Below, one piece after another: positions 1 through 8,700 of a DNA stretch of 50,449 bases. The translations under genes were made by a program, and so were the position numbers. The notes below the pieces were generated by a model. It saw nothing but the letters and a program-made list of their open reading frames with translations. It was not told the DNA's origin and made no database searches. Within the stretch, counting starts at the first letter, position 1. The number at the start of each line of letters is the position of its first letter. The stretch covers positions 1-50,449 of the forward strand of contig MPMT01000034.1 of assembly GCA_002238645.1 (NCBI GenBank), written 5' to 3'. Source of the DNA: Alphaproteobacteria bacterium bin52. GTDB lineage: Bacteria > Pseudomonadota > Alphaproteobacteria > Thalassobaculales > Thalassobaculaceae.

Positions 1-95
1 CAGTGGCAAGGACGGTGCGCGCTGCGCGCGTGGACCCCGTGTGAAATCGACCCCGTCTGGGACGGTTCGCCCGTCAAGTCACGCAGGATTCACGG

Positions 96-536
96 TCAAG
101 TGGGCTGGATTCTGCACGCAACCGACCAGGGGTTGATTACATCCACGCCAATGCCCTCGAAATCCCGCACGTTGCGCGTGACTAGGACGGCGCCCTTCGA
201 ACTGGCTATGGCGGCGATCTGGCAGTCGGCTTCGCCGATCGGGCGACCTGCGAGGCGGCGGTCTGCAGCGATGCCGGCATAGGCGCGGGCGGCGGCGCTG
301 TCGAACGGCAGGATGCGCTCCAAGAAGCCGAGGTCGAGCCACCGGGTCATGGCAGCCGCTAGCCTGTCCCGGCGGCTGCCTGTCGGCATGATCGCGATGC
401 CATAAAGAAGCTCCGCTTCGCTGACCGCAGTCAGGTACATGTCCATTGCATCCCGATCCGCGATCCAGGCAGCCACGGCAGGGGCCGGTTCCGGGCGCAT
501 GAGTTCGGAAGCCACGTTCGTGTCAAGCACCAGCAT
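96..536 (-). CDS. PIN-domain toxin, FitB/VapC type
   Basis: A 146-residue PIN-domain protein, expected to be a metal-dependent RNase toxin held in check by the antitoxin encoded just upstream. The acidic residues of the PIN active site are all visible: D5 in LDTNVASEL, E42 in SEAELLYG, D104 in GEADCQIA and D125 in RNVRDFEG. The FEGIGVDVINPW tail is typical of the FitB-like branch. I start it at the ATG at 534-536, since the N-terminal MLVLDTN is canonical and a GAGG lies about 10 bases before it; the reading frame continues upstream but overlaps the antitoxin. The gap to the antitoxin stop is about 10 bases, so the pair is translated as one operon. The toxin class is confident; the RNA target is unknown. 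Confidence 0.88.
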   Translation of the reverse strand: MLVLDTNVASELMRPEPAPAVAAWIADRDAMDMYLTAVSEAELLYGIAIMPTGSRRDRLAAAMTRWLDLGFLERILPFDSAAARAYAGIAADRRLAGRPIGEADCQIAAIASSKGAVLVTRNVRDFEGIGVDVINPWSVACRIQPT

Positions 537-546
537 CCGATGCGCC

Positions 547-792
547 TCAGGAGAGGTCCGGAGGCTCGCGCATCGGGCCGCGCGGGGGCAGATCAAGTTC
601 GACCCCGCCAAGGGGTGCGAAACACTCCCGGGTGAACTCCGCCAGGTTTCGGGGGGCGGACTGGCTGTCGCTCACGGCCTCGCGAAGGATGATACGCACC
701 TCCTCTTCCATTGAGCGGCTGTTCTCGGCGGCGCGGACGCGCAGGCGCGTTCTCACGTAGTCATCGAGATTGCGGATGGTGATGCTGGCCAC
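547..792 (-). CDS. Ribbon-helix-helix antitoxin, FitA type
   Basis: An 81-residue antitoxin partner of the downstream PIN toxin. The N-terminus (ASITIRNLDDYVRTRLRVRA, then a helix with SMEEEVRIILREAV) is the ribbon-helix-helix DNA-binding form seen in FitA-like proteins. The C-terminal third, rich in proline and acidic residues, would wrap the toxin. The start is a GTG at 790-792, preceded by a good GGGAGG about 8 bases upstream. Such antitoxins normally repress their own promoter; palindromes that could serve as operator lie at 816-852. Confidence 0.85.
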   Translation of the reverse strand: MASITIRNLDDYVRTRLRVRAAENSRSMEEEVRIILREAVSDSQSAPRNLAEFTRECFAPLGGVELDLPPRGPMREPPDLS

Positions 793-815
793 TGGCGGTT
801 CCTCCCTATCTGTCG

Positions 816-852
816 GGACATGTCCAAACTACCGCACGCTTGCAGTGCAAGC
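816..852 (-). promoter_or_regulatory. Probable operator/promoter of the toxin-antitoxin pair
   Basis: Two palindromes sit just upstream of the antitoxin start: GGACATGTCC at 816-825 and GCTTGCA-G-TGCAAGC at 838-852. On the minus strand a TTGCTT hexamer, 17 bases and a TAGTTT hexamer overlap the second palindrome and could be the promoter. Autoregulation by the ribbon-helix-helix antitoxin is inferred from the family, not shown. Confidence 0.45.
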
Positions 853-1406
853 AACGGGGGAGGTCCGGGACCCAATTGTGTCGGTGCGACCGCACGATCA
901 GCAATGTCCATTTGTGCATATCCGAGCACCTCCTTGTGTTTCTCGACGGGCAGGAGCGGTTCGGCCGCGATGGCACGAAGATATAGGCGCGCATTCGGCG
1001 GCAGGGCGGGCAGAGTTTCCGGTTCTCCGGGACTCGACGATTTCTTTCGCGGGTGAGTGTTGTGCTGCGCGCCGCAGTGCGTAGACGTCGGTAATCCATT
1101 GTAAATAATAAATTAATCAAGTTGTTTCGATGACAGGATGAGGGATGAGCTTGCCCTCGCGCCCCCGAAGCCCGCTGGAATGTTTGCTAGGCAAACTCTG
1201 CGGCGATCGTGACGGACCGGCTCGCCATTGTTGTCGGCAGATTCGCGGCCGCGTACCGGCGGGGGTCGAGAGCTGGAGGTCATGACGTTGGGATGCTGGA
1301 CAGGACAGGGTGGGGCGGTAGCGCGTCCTGAGCGGACAAACGAAGGCCGTGTGTGTGGCGGGCGCTACCGTGAACGTGGTCATCGTCAATTGCGGGAACG
1401 GCCACC
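853..1406. other. Gene-poor stretch
   Basis: No convincing gene on either strand; the open frames here have low-quality, arginine-rich translations. A short AT-rich patch at about 1095-1125 stands out from the high-GC surroundings and may hold a promoter, but I see no clear hexamers. Confidence 0.5.
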
Positions 1407-1797
1407 ATGTCTGACCCGCATTGGCTGCGCTGGATGGTGCAGCTCGGGTTGCTCGGCGTCGTCGCGATGACGGTGGTAGCGACCGTCATCCTGCTCACGC
1501 GCGGCACGCCCGTCGAAGCCCGTCCGGCGGCGCACCCCCGTTCCCTCGACACACGTTACGCCGGTCCGCGGTCCGATGCCCGCCGCCCGCCTGGAGTTGC
1601 CGGGCGCGATCAAGTTATACAACCCGGCGAGGGGTTTAGGCTTCGTCGTGCCGGACCGCGGCGGCCCCGAGATATTCGTCCATACGAGCGTTCTGCTGCG
1701 CTCCGGCATGGGTGACCTGCTGCCCGGACAGCGCGTCTTCTTCCGAGCCGAAAGCATACCGCGCGGCCTTCAGGCGACGGAGATAGAGCCGATCTGA
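1407..1797 (+). pseudogene. Membrane-anchored cold-shock-domain protein, apparently frameshifted
   Basis: Two frames seem to belong to one gene. The first, from the ATG at 1407, gives one hydrophobic membrane segment (about residues 10-32) and a proline-rich linker. The second, from 1576 to the stop at 1797, gives a near-complete cold-shock domain: GAIKLYNPARGLGFVVPD matches RNP1-like GxGF and is followed by EIFVHTSVL (RNP2-like). The cold-shock part has no upstream ATG/GTG in its own frame except the weakly placed ATG at 1576. The shift would lie around 1560-1590. It could instead be two separate small genes or a sequencing error. Cold-shock domains bind single-stranded nucleic acid; a membrane anchor would be unusual. 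Confidence 0.5.
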
Positions 1798-1867
1798 GCA
1801 GGGCTGGCCTCGACGGGTCACGGCTCGGTCCGCCGAACCGCACGATCCCGCTGTTCCCGGTCGTGCG

Positions 1868-2569
1868 TCAGTAGGCGCCGCAGCAGCGTTTGTACTTGCG
1901 GCCCGAACCGCAGGGACAGGGCTCGTTGCGACCCACCTTCCGCCCGAATGGCCGTGGCTCCCCGTTCCCGTACCCGGCGTCGATCAGGCCGCCTGCGGCG
2001 CGTTTTTCCATGTGCCGGGACTTGGTCCAGGCGTTGAGGTTGCGCACGAACTCCGGGATCAGGCTCGGCACCATCCGGTCGAGCTCGTCTTCGGCTTCTT
2101 CCGTAAGCTCCGACCTGCCGTAGTAGAAATCATTGAGCGCGACGATCATGCTGATCGATGCCGAGGCTTCCTCGTCGTCGCTCAGCACGATCGCCTCCCA
2201 CGCATCCGGGCGCAGCTGCATGGCTTGCTCGAAACCGTCGATCCACGGTTCCCACAGCGTATCGCCGCCGTTGGGGTCGATCTCCAGGACCGGCGCGTAG
2301 TCTTCCGGGGCTTCCGCCAGTTCCAGGGCGACCCGGTTGTAATGCCCCATCACCGCCCCGATCGTCGTCTTGGCCTCGGCGGTATCGGCGAACGCGTGAT
2401 CCTCGTCCCAGATCCCCGGCAGCCATTCCGAGGGCATGATCATTTCGGGGCAGACGATCAGGGCAGCGACATAGCCGTCCAGCTCCGCGATGGACATGGC
2501 GTCCCGCTCGGCCGGAATAGCGTTCAGAAGCTCATGAAGCCGGTCAAGGTCGGGATCGGTGTTGCTCAT
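1868..2569 (-). CDS. YecA/YgfB (UPF0149)-like protein with C-terminal SEC-C motif
   Basis: A 233-residue protein with an N-terminal alpha-helical UPF0149-like region ([12 protein letters not shown], then [23 protein letters not shown]) and a C-terminal zinc-binding SEC-C motif with cysteines at about 218, 220, 229 and 230 ([15 protein letters not shown]). The domain pair is known from YecA-type proteins; in SecA the SEC-C motif binds zinc and helps partner contact. The molecular role of this stand-alone protein is not established. The gene is monocistronic, and the sequence before it has no clear promoter. Confidence 0.85.
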   Translation of the reverse strand: MSNTDPDLDRLHELLNAIPAERDAMSIAELDGYVAALIVCPEMIMPSEWLPGIWDEDHAFADTAEAKTTIGAVMGHYNRVALELAEAPEDYAPVLEIDPNGGDTLWEPWIDGFEQAMQLRPDAWEAIVLSDDEEASASISMIVALNDFYYGRSELTEEAEDELDRMVPSLIPEFVRNLNAWTKSRHMEKRAAGGLIDAGYGNGEPRPFGRKVGRNEPCPCGSGRKYKRCCGAY

Positions 2570-3747
2570 GGCAGCGCTGTTACCCGCAAAGCATCGCGCC
2601 GGTCAACGGTGGTTCCTGAAGAAACCTGGCAAGCGATGAGAGGCGATCCTGCTTGATCGGGCTGCACCCGGCGCCTATTTCTGGTGAGGTGCTGGCCCGT
2701 CATGGAGGCACGGACGCCGATTTCCGGTATCGGAGGATTCACATCCGTTCGGACAGGCGAGATGCCGTGTGGAACACTGACCGGGAGCCGCTCGCTGCTG
2801 AATTTTCAATGACGCAAATTGCGGTTCCAGCGTCAGGTTCGGAAAGGCGAGTCTGAAACTATCGGGCGAGCCGGTTCAGCTTCTTGTGGATGCTTGTTCG
2901 TCCGTACCACAATATGTAGTGGCACCGACTCTAGGAGATTCCCAAAAATCGTCTTCGCCTATCAAAATACTTCGGGTCGGCCTTCCCCGCATTGTCGTGA
3001 AGCCGCCGCCAGACATCGTCGGGGTCCGGCCCGTCGACACATCTTTGGCCATCGACGAGGCCGTAGAACCGGCGGTCCTTCTCGACCAGGCGCAAATTCC
3101 GTTTGCCCAGCGTGCCCGATCAGACCGTTCGAGCGCTAGTCGCCATGTCCTGTCCTCATCATCGTGAGATCGTCTTTGCGAATCGTAATCGATGTGCCGG
3201 GGAACCCTTCCGTCCTCGAAGAGGAAGTTGCTTCATCGACCATCCGGCGCGCTCGTCGCGGGCAGTATGCCGAGACTTCGACCGCCGAGATCCCGAAATG
3301 CTTTCTGGCGGCACGAGAAGACGACGATCTGTAGATCGTGGGCCTGGCTGTGACCACAAATTTGAAGTCGCCCGCTTCCGACTTGAAGACCAAGTATGGG
3401 CCGGCAGTTTGAACACTGCCGCAACGTGCTGAAAGAGCTTGGCTTTGCGCGCTCTGGCAAGAATTGCCGCCTTTCTGACGGATGAACATAAAACGTGGAT
3501 ATACCCGCGGGACGGGACCAGTCTCAGTGGCTGCGGGGATAGTACGTCGGCACCCAGAACAAGACGAGCAGCTCAAGGGACTCCGAAAGAGCCGAAGGCG
3601 CGCGTTGAGCCAGTTTCTGGCTTGACCCGACAGGCCGCCAGCTGACCTTTTCAGGGCCTACCATTCTTCACCACCATGGTGTAATGTGGTGAATACCGTG
3701 TCTGGCGTCGCAATGCAGTAGACCGATGTAGGGGAGACAGGCAAAAC
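2570..3747. other. Gene-poor, decayed stretch
   Basis: No intact gene seen. A minus-strand open frame at 3136-3576 is long enough to be listed, but its translation is serine/arginine-rich and I recognise nothing in it. A short plus-strand frame from 3396 (MGRQFEHCRNVLKELGF) continues, after a shift near 3480, into KTWIYPRDG and might be a decayed small toxin-like gene, without firm support. A recognisable protein fragment lies at 2931-3146 (separate entry). Confidence 0.4.
2931..3146 (-). pseudogene. 5' remnant of a conserved hypothetical gene
   Basis: Read on the minus strand from the ATG at 3146, the frame gives eight residues, an in-frame TGA, and then a well-formed protein segment (RLVEKDRRFYGLVDGQ, then PDPDDVWRRLHDNAG and KADPKYF) before an early stop near 2931. 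The segment looks like the start of a proteobacterial hypothetical protein family, but I cannot name it. The internal stop and early end indicate a truncated, decayed copy. Confidence 0.35.
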
Positions 3748-3918
3748 ATGAAACCCGAAGGGGCGGCATCCGTTCGTGCATCGATCAGCTTTCCACCAGA
3801 TATCTACGAGATCCTGGAACAGCTCGCCAGGCAGAAGAAAGTGTCCTTGGCCTGGGTCGTGCGGGACGCAGTTGAGCGATATGTCGCCGAACAGCAAGAA
3901 CGATCGGAGCAGGAATGA
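3748..3918 (+). CDS. Small ribbon-helix-helix (CopG-like) regulator
   Basis: A 56-residue protein beginning MKPEGAASVRASISFPPDIY. The strand-helix-helix pattern (SVRASISFPPDIYEILEQLA, then VSLAWVVRDAVERYVAEQ) is that of CopG/Arc-type DNA-binding proteins. An AGGGGAGA ribosome-binding site lies about 10 bases before the ATG. It is followed after 34 bases by the TrlF-like ATPase gene in the same direction, so it is probably the autoregulator of that operon. It lacks a toxin-binding tail, which argues against a classical antitoxin. Confidence 0.75.
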   Translation: MKPEGAASVRASISFPPDIYEILEQLARQKKVSLAWVVRDAVERYVAEQQERSEQE

Positions 3919-3952
3919 GTGTCGACACAGTACGCTTGACGGAGGACCGCCG

Positions 3953-6649
3953 ATGATCACAGAGGCGACCACCTGGGCGCGGCCGCTCTCGAATCCCATG
4001 CAGGCCGCACTCAATTTGCCGGACGGTGCCCGGTTCTACCGCTGCGCCTTGCAGGTCAATCCGTTCGCCTATCTTGAGACGCACAATAAGACGACCACCT
4101 TCACTTCGGAAGACGAATACAACACGGCGATCATCGAGACCTGTCTTGAAATCGGCATCGAGGTAATCGCGGTCACGGATCACTACCGCGTCAAGCATTC
4201 AGCAAGCCTCGTGCGCGCAGCGCGCAATGCGAAGCTCCACGCATTCAGCGGTTTCGAAGCTGTCACGAAGGACGGTGTTCACTTCCTGTGCCTGTTCGAT
4301 CCGAACAAGGACGAAGTCCTGGAGCGATTCATCGGGGAGTGCGGCATTCACGACACCGATCAACCGTCACCGACGGGTAGCAAGGATTCCATCGAACTGC
4401 TTGAAACCGCCAAGAACTGGGGCGCAGTGTGCATCGCCGCCCATGTAGCTTCCGACGGCGGATTGCTGAGAAAGCTCTCGGGGCAATCCAGAGTCAATGT
4501 CTGGACCCATCCCGACCTGCTTGCCTGCGCCCTGTCAGGCCCTGTGAGTGGCGCGCCGGACGGGATCAGGTCCATCCTCCAAAACAGGGACGCCCAGCAC
4601 AAGCGCGACCGCTCCCCCGCGATCCTGAACGCTTCGGACGTTAGCGACCCGGACGACCTGAAGAAGGGCGCTGCCTCCAGCTTCATCAAGATGTCCACCG
4701 TCTCGGTCGAGGCGTTCCGGCAGGCGTTTCTCGACCCAGTTTCCCGGATCCGGCTGCACAGCGATCTGAAGCCCGAGCCCCATGCCGAGTTCCTCGCGAT
4801 GACTTGGGAAGGCGGCTTCCTTCGCGATACCGCCGTGCATTTCAATGAAAACCTGAACGTGCTGGTAGGCGGACGGGGCACCGGCAAATCGACGATGATC
4901 GAAAGCATACGCTATGCGCTTGGTCTCGATCCTCTCGGCGAGGAAGCGCGGAAGGCCCATGAGGGTGTGATTCGGTATGTGCTGCAATCCGGAACAAAGG
5001 TCTCGTTGCTCGTGCGATCGCACAAGCCGTCTAAGCGTTGCTACACGATCGAGAGATCCGTACCGAATCCGCCCGTCGTGAAGGACGAGTCGGGAGAAGT
5101 GCTGACCTTGTCCCCGCGTGATGTGATGCCCGGCGTGGAAGTCTTCGGGCAGCACGAGATATCTGAACTCACGAAGAGCCCCGAGAAACTCACGCTGTTG
5201 CTGGAACGCTTCGTTGACTGGGACCCTACCCTTTCCGGACGGAAATCACAGGTGCGTTTGGAACTGGAGCGTTCGCGCAGCCGGATCGTGTATGTGCGCC
5301 GTGAGCTGCTGCGCCTTGACGAGCGGCTTGCGGCGTTATCGGGACTCGAAGAAACGCAAAAGCGGTTCCAACAAGCCGGGCTCGAAGAACGGCTGAAGGA
5401 AAAGAGCCTGCTCGTTCGTGAGGAACGGCTGTTCGTCAACCTGGACGAACGCCTTGACCAGTACCGTGTCCTTCACAATGAGCTCACCGAGGGATTGCCC
5501 GTCGACACAGCATTCGTTTCCAGCAAGGCCCTTGAAGCACAGCCGAACGCCGACATCCTTACCGAGATTGAGGGAATCCTCAGAACGCTGAACGGTACAT
5601 TGACAACAATCGGCGAACAATTCGGCAAGGCTCTCGCCGAAGCCGATCACTCCATCGCGGAGACGAAATCGCGTTGGAACGAGCGCAAGACCGCAATCGA
5701 GGAAACTTACGAAAAGCTGCTGCGCGAACTCCAGCAGTCGAAGATCGACGGCGCCGAGTTCATTCAGCTTCGCGAGCAAATCGAGGAATTGCGCCCGCTG
5801 AACGACAAGATGGGACGCCTCAGGCGCGATCTGGAAGCGCACGAGGCGGAGCGTCGCAACCTTCTGGCAGAGTGGGAAGATATCAAGGCAGCCGAATACA
5901 GGCAAATCGAGACCGCAGCGAAGCGGGTCTCCCGGAAGCTCCGCGATCGGGTGCAGGTCAGGGTTACGATGGCTGGAAACCGTGATCCGCTCGAACAACT
6001 CCTACGAGAGGTCGGCGGCAATCTTGCCGCCGCGCTGGAGCGCCTGCGCGGACATGACCAGCTTTCCCTGCCCGAACTTGCGCAGCGGTGCCGGGAAGGC
6101 AAGGAAGCGCTCAGGAAGCACTACAGTCTGCCGTCGGGGGCGGCCGAGCGGATCGCACAAGCCGATCTAGACCTCTTCATGCGCATCCAGGAGCTAGAAT
6201 TGCCCGCAACGACGGAGATCGAGCTAAACACGGCTCCCGACGGGGCGCCGGCCAATTGGCAGACGCTGCAAGCGCTCTCGACCGGACAAAAGGCAACAGC
6301 CGTGCTGTTGCTCCTGCTGCTTGAATCGGAAGCACCGCTTGTCGTCGATCAGCCCGAAGACGATCTCGACAACCGCTTCATCACCGAGGGTGTGGTGCCG
6401 ATCATGCGGCAAGAGAAGCGCCGCCGCCAGTTCGTCTTCTCGACGCACAATGCCAACATCCCGGTTCTCGGCGACGCCGAACTCATCCTCGGCCTCGCTG
6501 CGACAGGCGAGGCCAGGGAGGGCCACGCGCGGATCGCGCCGGCGCATATGGCCTCTATCGACTCGAGGCCCGTGCGCGAACTGGTCGAAGAAATCCTCGA
6601 AGGCGGCAAGGCCGCGTTCGAGATGCGCCGTTCGAAGTACGGATTCTGA
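3953..6649 (+). CDS. TrlF-like PHP-domain SMC/SbcC-type ATPase
   Basis: An 898-residue fusion of an N-terminal PHP-type phosphoesterase-like region (about residues 25-290, with VIAVTDHYR and GFEAVTKDGVHFLCLFD) to a SMC/SbcC-like ABC ATPase. The Walker A is VGGRGTGKST at about 304, followed by a long coiled coil (about 430-700), the signature LSTGQKATA at about 773, the Walker B with D-loop VVDQPEDDLDN at about 795, and a switch FVFSTHNANIPVLGDAEL. The architecture matches the TrlF family described in RNA-repair and conflict contexts; the substrate is unknown. I chose the ATG at 3953 because GGAGG sits 7 bases upstream and the preceding frame overlaps the regulator gene. The next gene starts 3 bases after the stop. 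Base composition looks less GC-rich than the metabolic genes, suggesting transfer. Confidence 0.82.
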   Translation: MITEATTWARPLSNPMQAALNLPDGARFYRCALQVNPFAYLETHNKTTTFTSEDEYNTAIIETCLEIGIEVIAVTDHYRVKHSASLVRAARNAKLHAFSGFEAVTKDGVHFLCLFDPNKDEVLERFIGECGIHDTDQPSPTGSKDSIELLETAKNWGAVCIAAHVASDGGLLRKLSGQSRVNVWTHPDLLACALSGPVSGAPDGIRSILQNRDAQHKRDRSPAILNASDVSDPDDLKKGAASSFIKMSTVSVEAFRQAFLDPVSRIRLHSDLKPEPHAEFLAMTWEGGFLRDTAVHFNENLNVLVGGRGTGKSTMIESIRYALGLDPLGEEARKAHEGVIRYVLQSGTKVSLLVRSHKPSKRCYTIERSVPNPPVVKDESGEVLTLSPRDVMPGVEVFGQHEISELTKSPEKLTLLLERFVDWDPTLSGRKSQVRLELERSRSRIVYVRRELLRLDERLAALSGLEETQKRFQQAGLEERLKEKSLLVREERLFVNLDERLDQYRVLHNELTEGLPVDTAFVSSKALEAQPNADILTEIEGILRTLNGTLTTIGEQFGKALAEADHSIAETKSRWNERKTAIEETYEKLLRELQQSKIDGAEFIQLREQIEELRPLNDKMGRLRRDLEAHEAERRNLLAEWEDIKAAEYRQIETAAKRVSRKLRDRVQVRVTMAGNRDPLEQLLREVGGNLAAALERLRGHDQLSLPELAQRCREGKEALRKHYSLPSGAAERIAQADLDLFMRIQELELPATTEIELNTAPDGAPANWQTLQALSTGQKATAVLLLLLLESEAPLVVDQPEDDLDNRFITEGVVPIMRQEKRRRQFVFSTHNANIPVLGDAELILGLAATGEAREGHARIAPAHMASIDSRPVRELVEEILEGGKAAFEMRRSKYGF

Positions 6650-6652
6650 AGC

Positions 6653-7867
6653 ATGACAACACGTACCGAATTGCTGGAAATCATTGCGAGTGGCGAAAAT
6701 TCCGGGGTGGAGTTCAAGAGGGACGATCTACCCACGCAGCACCTCGCGAAAGAGTTGGTCGCGTTCTCGAACTTTCAAGGTGGCATGGTGCTGCTCGGCG
6801 TAGAAGACGACGGAACAATCACGGGTCTGATGCGCCGCGACCTCGAAGAATGGGTGATGAATGTATGCCGCGACAAGATCAGACCAGCGATCATTCCGTT
6901 CTTCGAAATGGTTCGCGGCATCAATGACAATCACGACGTTGCCATTGTCCGCGTAACCCGCGGCTACGACGTGCATGCGCTCTGGCACAACAACACCAAC
7001 AGGTATCAGATACGTGTCGGCACGCAGAGTCGGGAAGCAAGCCCGGAGGAGCTCGCACGTCTGTTCCAACAAAGAGGTTCCGTACGGGCTGAACTCCGGC
7101 CCGTATCGGGCGCTACGCTCGCGAACCTGGACCGGAGGCGCCTGCGAAACTACTTCCGCGATATCCGCCAGCAGGATGTGCCAGACGCCGAAGATGAGGA
7201 CGCGTGGCAGTCACTTCTCATCAACACCGAGGTGATGACCGATGAAGGCGTAACCGTCGGTGGCATGCTATTGTTCGGCGCGACACCGAACCGGTTTCTG
7301 CCGCATGCGGGGATAGACGCCGTCTCCTATCCTGGATCGGAACGGGACTACGGCGCGCAAGAACGTACGGCACTTCGCGGGCCCATGACCCCCTTGCTGA
7401 GCCAAGGCGGCGATTTCGTAGAAAATGGCCTTGTCGAACAGGCTCTTGACTTTGTGCAACGCAACACGCGGGTGGACGTCGAGACGCGAGGTGGAAGACG
7501 CGTGGAGCGTCCAGTCTATCCTCCGGACGCCCTTCGCGAGGGCATCGTCAATGCCCTCATCCATCGCGACTATCTGCTCACGAGCACCGATGTCGAGTTA
7601 GCGGTCTATAGCAACCGACTGGAAATCGTATCGCCGGGCCGACTGTCCAACGGCATAACGCCAGACCGAATGCGGTTTGGAACTCGGTCTGCACGAAACC
7701 AGCTATTGAAGGACGTGATGCGCGACTATCGCTATCTGGAACATATGGGAATGGGGATTCCCCGGAAAGTTGTTAGGGGTATGAAAGAGCACAATGGCAC
7801 CGAACCCGACTTGGTCGAGCTAGACGAACGATTCCTTGTTCGTTTGCTTGCGCGAGGCCCTGATTAG
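6653..7867 (+). CDS. AlbA_2 (Schlafen-type) protein with C-terminal GHKL-ATPase-like region
   Basis: A 404-residue protein. The N-terminus (about residues 14-125) is the AlbA_2 domain: SGVEFKRDDLPTQHLAKELVAFSN, then GGMVLLGVEDDGTITG, as in Schlafen-AlbA_2/DUF-type putative nucleic-acid-binding proteins. The C-terminus (about 270-395: LREGIVNALIHRDYLL, NRLEIVSPGRLSNGI, MGMGIPRKVVR) resembles the HATPase_c_4 domain often fused to AlbA_2 and annotated as RecG-like transcriptional regulators. It is translationally coupled to the TrlF-like gene, so the two products probably act together. The stop codon TAG (7865-7867) directly abuts the first base of the integrase cassette repeat, so the natural C-terminus may have been altered by insertion. 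Confidence 0.82.
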   Translation: MTTRTELLEIIASGENSGVEFKRDDLPTQHLAKELVAFSNFQGGMVLLGVEDDGTITGLMRRDLEEWVMNVCRDKIRPAIIPFFEMVRGINDNHDVAIVRVTRGYDVHALWHNNTNRYQIRVGTQSREASPEELARLFQQRGSVRAELRPVSGATLANLDRRRLRNYFRDIRQQDVPDAEDEDAWQSLLINTEVMTDEGVTVGGMLLFGATPNRFLPHAGIDAVSYPGSERDYGAQERTALRGPMTPLLSQGGDFVENGLVEQALDFVQRNTRVDVETRGGRRVERPVYPPDALREGIVNALIHRDYLLTSTDVELAVYSNRLEIVSPGRLSNGITPDRMRFGTRSARNQLLKDVMRDYRYLEHMGMGIPRKVVRGMKEHNGTEPDLVELDERFLVRLLARGPD

Positions 7868-7896
7868 TTATCGGACATGCAACGGGACCACAGGCC

Positions 7897-8700
7897 ATGA
7901 CAGAACCGCGAAACACACTGCCAGCCGCAACCGCCGATGGTGCGGCGCTGGCGCTCGACCAGGCCACGCGCGATCGCCTCGAGGCCGCGTTCCTCGCCGC
8001 CCGTGCCGAAGGCGGGGCCACCATGGCAACGCTCCGCATTGCGACGGCCTCGATCGGCAAGGCGCACGAGCTCGCCGGCGAAGCCAACCCGTGCCCGGAT
8101 CGGATCGTGAAGACGGCCATGCAGGGCCTGGCCCGACAGGCGCGCGCACTCGACGCCGAGGCCGTCGCCGCGATCCGCGGCGCGCTCAATGGGCAGGCCG
8201 ACCGCCTGCCGGCAGCGCTGACCGTGGCGATTTGCAGCGTCATGGCCGAGTCCGGCCTGCGGCGCTCCGAAGCGGCAGCCTTGCGGTGGTGTGACCTCGA
8301 ACCCGCCGGCAACGGCTCGGCCCGGCTCACCGTTCACCGCTCGAAGACAGACCAGCTCGGCGACGGCGCCGTTGTGGCCCTCACGTCGCAGGCGGTCGCC
8401 GACCTCGACCGGCTCGCCAGCCTGACCGGCACCGGTTGGGGCACCGACGCGCCGGTGTTCGGACTGTCGGACCGGCAGATTGCGCGCCGGATCGCCGCCG
8501 CCGCGCGCCGCGCCGGCCTTGGCGACGGGTTCAGCGGGCATTCCGGGCGCGTCGGCACGGCCCAGCGCATGACACGCAACGGCGCACCTGCCGCGGCCGT
8601 CATGCGGCAAGGCCGATGGTCAACGGTGCGGATGGTGGCCCGGTATACGCGGCACGAAGCCGCCGGCGAAGCCCTGAAATACTTGCAGCGGAGGTGCACG
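7897..8700 (+). pseudogene. Tyrosine integrase, copy 1, internally deleted and lacking its stop
   Basis: Homologous to the 314-residue integrase at 15255. Compared with that copy it lacks 41 residues of the core-binding domain (between DRLEAA and FLAARAEGG, a deletion between GCCGCG repeats) and 10 more residues after LARQ (deletion between near-identical GCCCGRCAGGCG repeats). The catalytic residues remain: R in GLRRSE, K in RSKTDQ, HSGR, W in GRWSTV and Y in ARYTR. The stop codon of copy 2 (TAG) is CAG here (8686-8688), so the frame reads through into the Sel1 gene and would make a 512-residue fusion. Loss of much of the core-binding domain makes recombination activity unlikely. Confidence 0.8.

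Noticed and set aside
3136..3576. 146-codon minus-strand open frame
   Set aside because: Low-complexity serine/arginine-rich translation, no recognisable domain; probably part of a decayed region.
3776..3952. Upstream extension of the TrlF-like frame to 3776
   Set aside because: It overlaps the ribbon-helix-helix gene and lacks a ribosome-binding site; the ATG at 3953 has GGAGG at the right distance.
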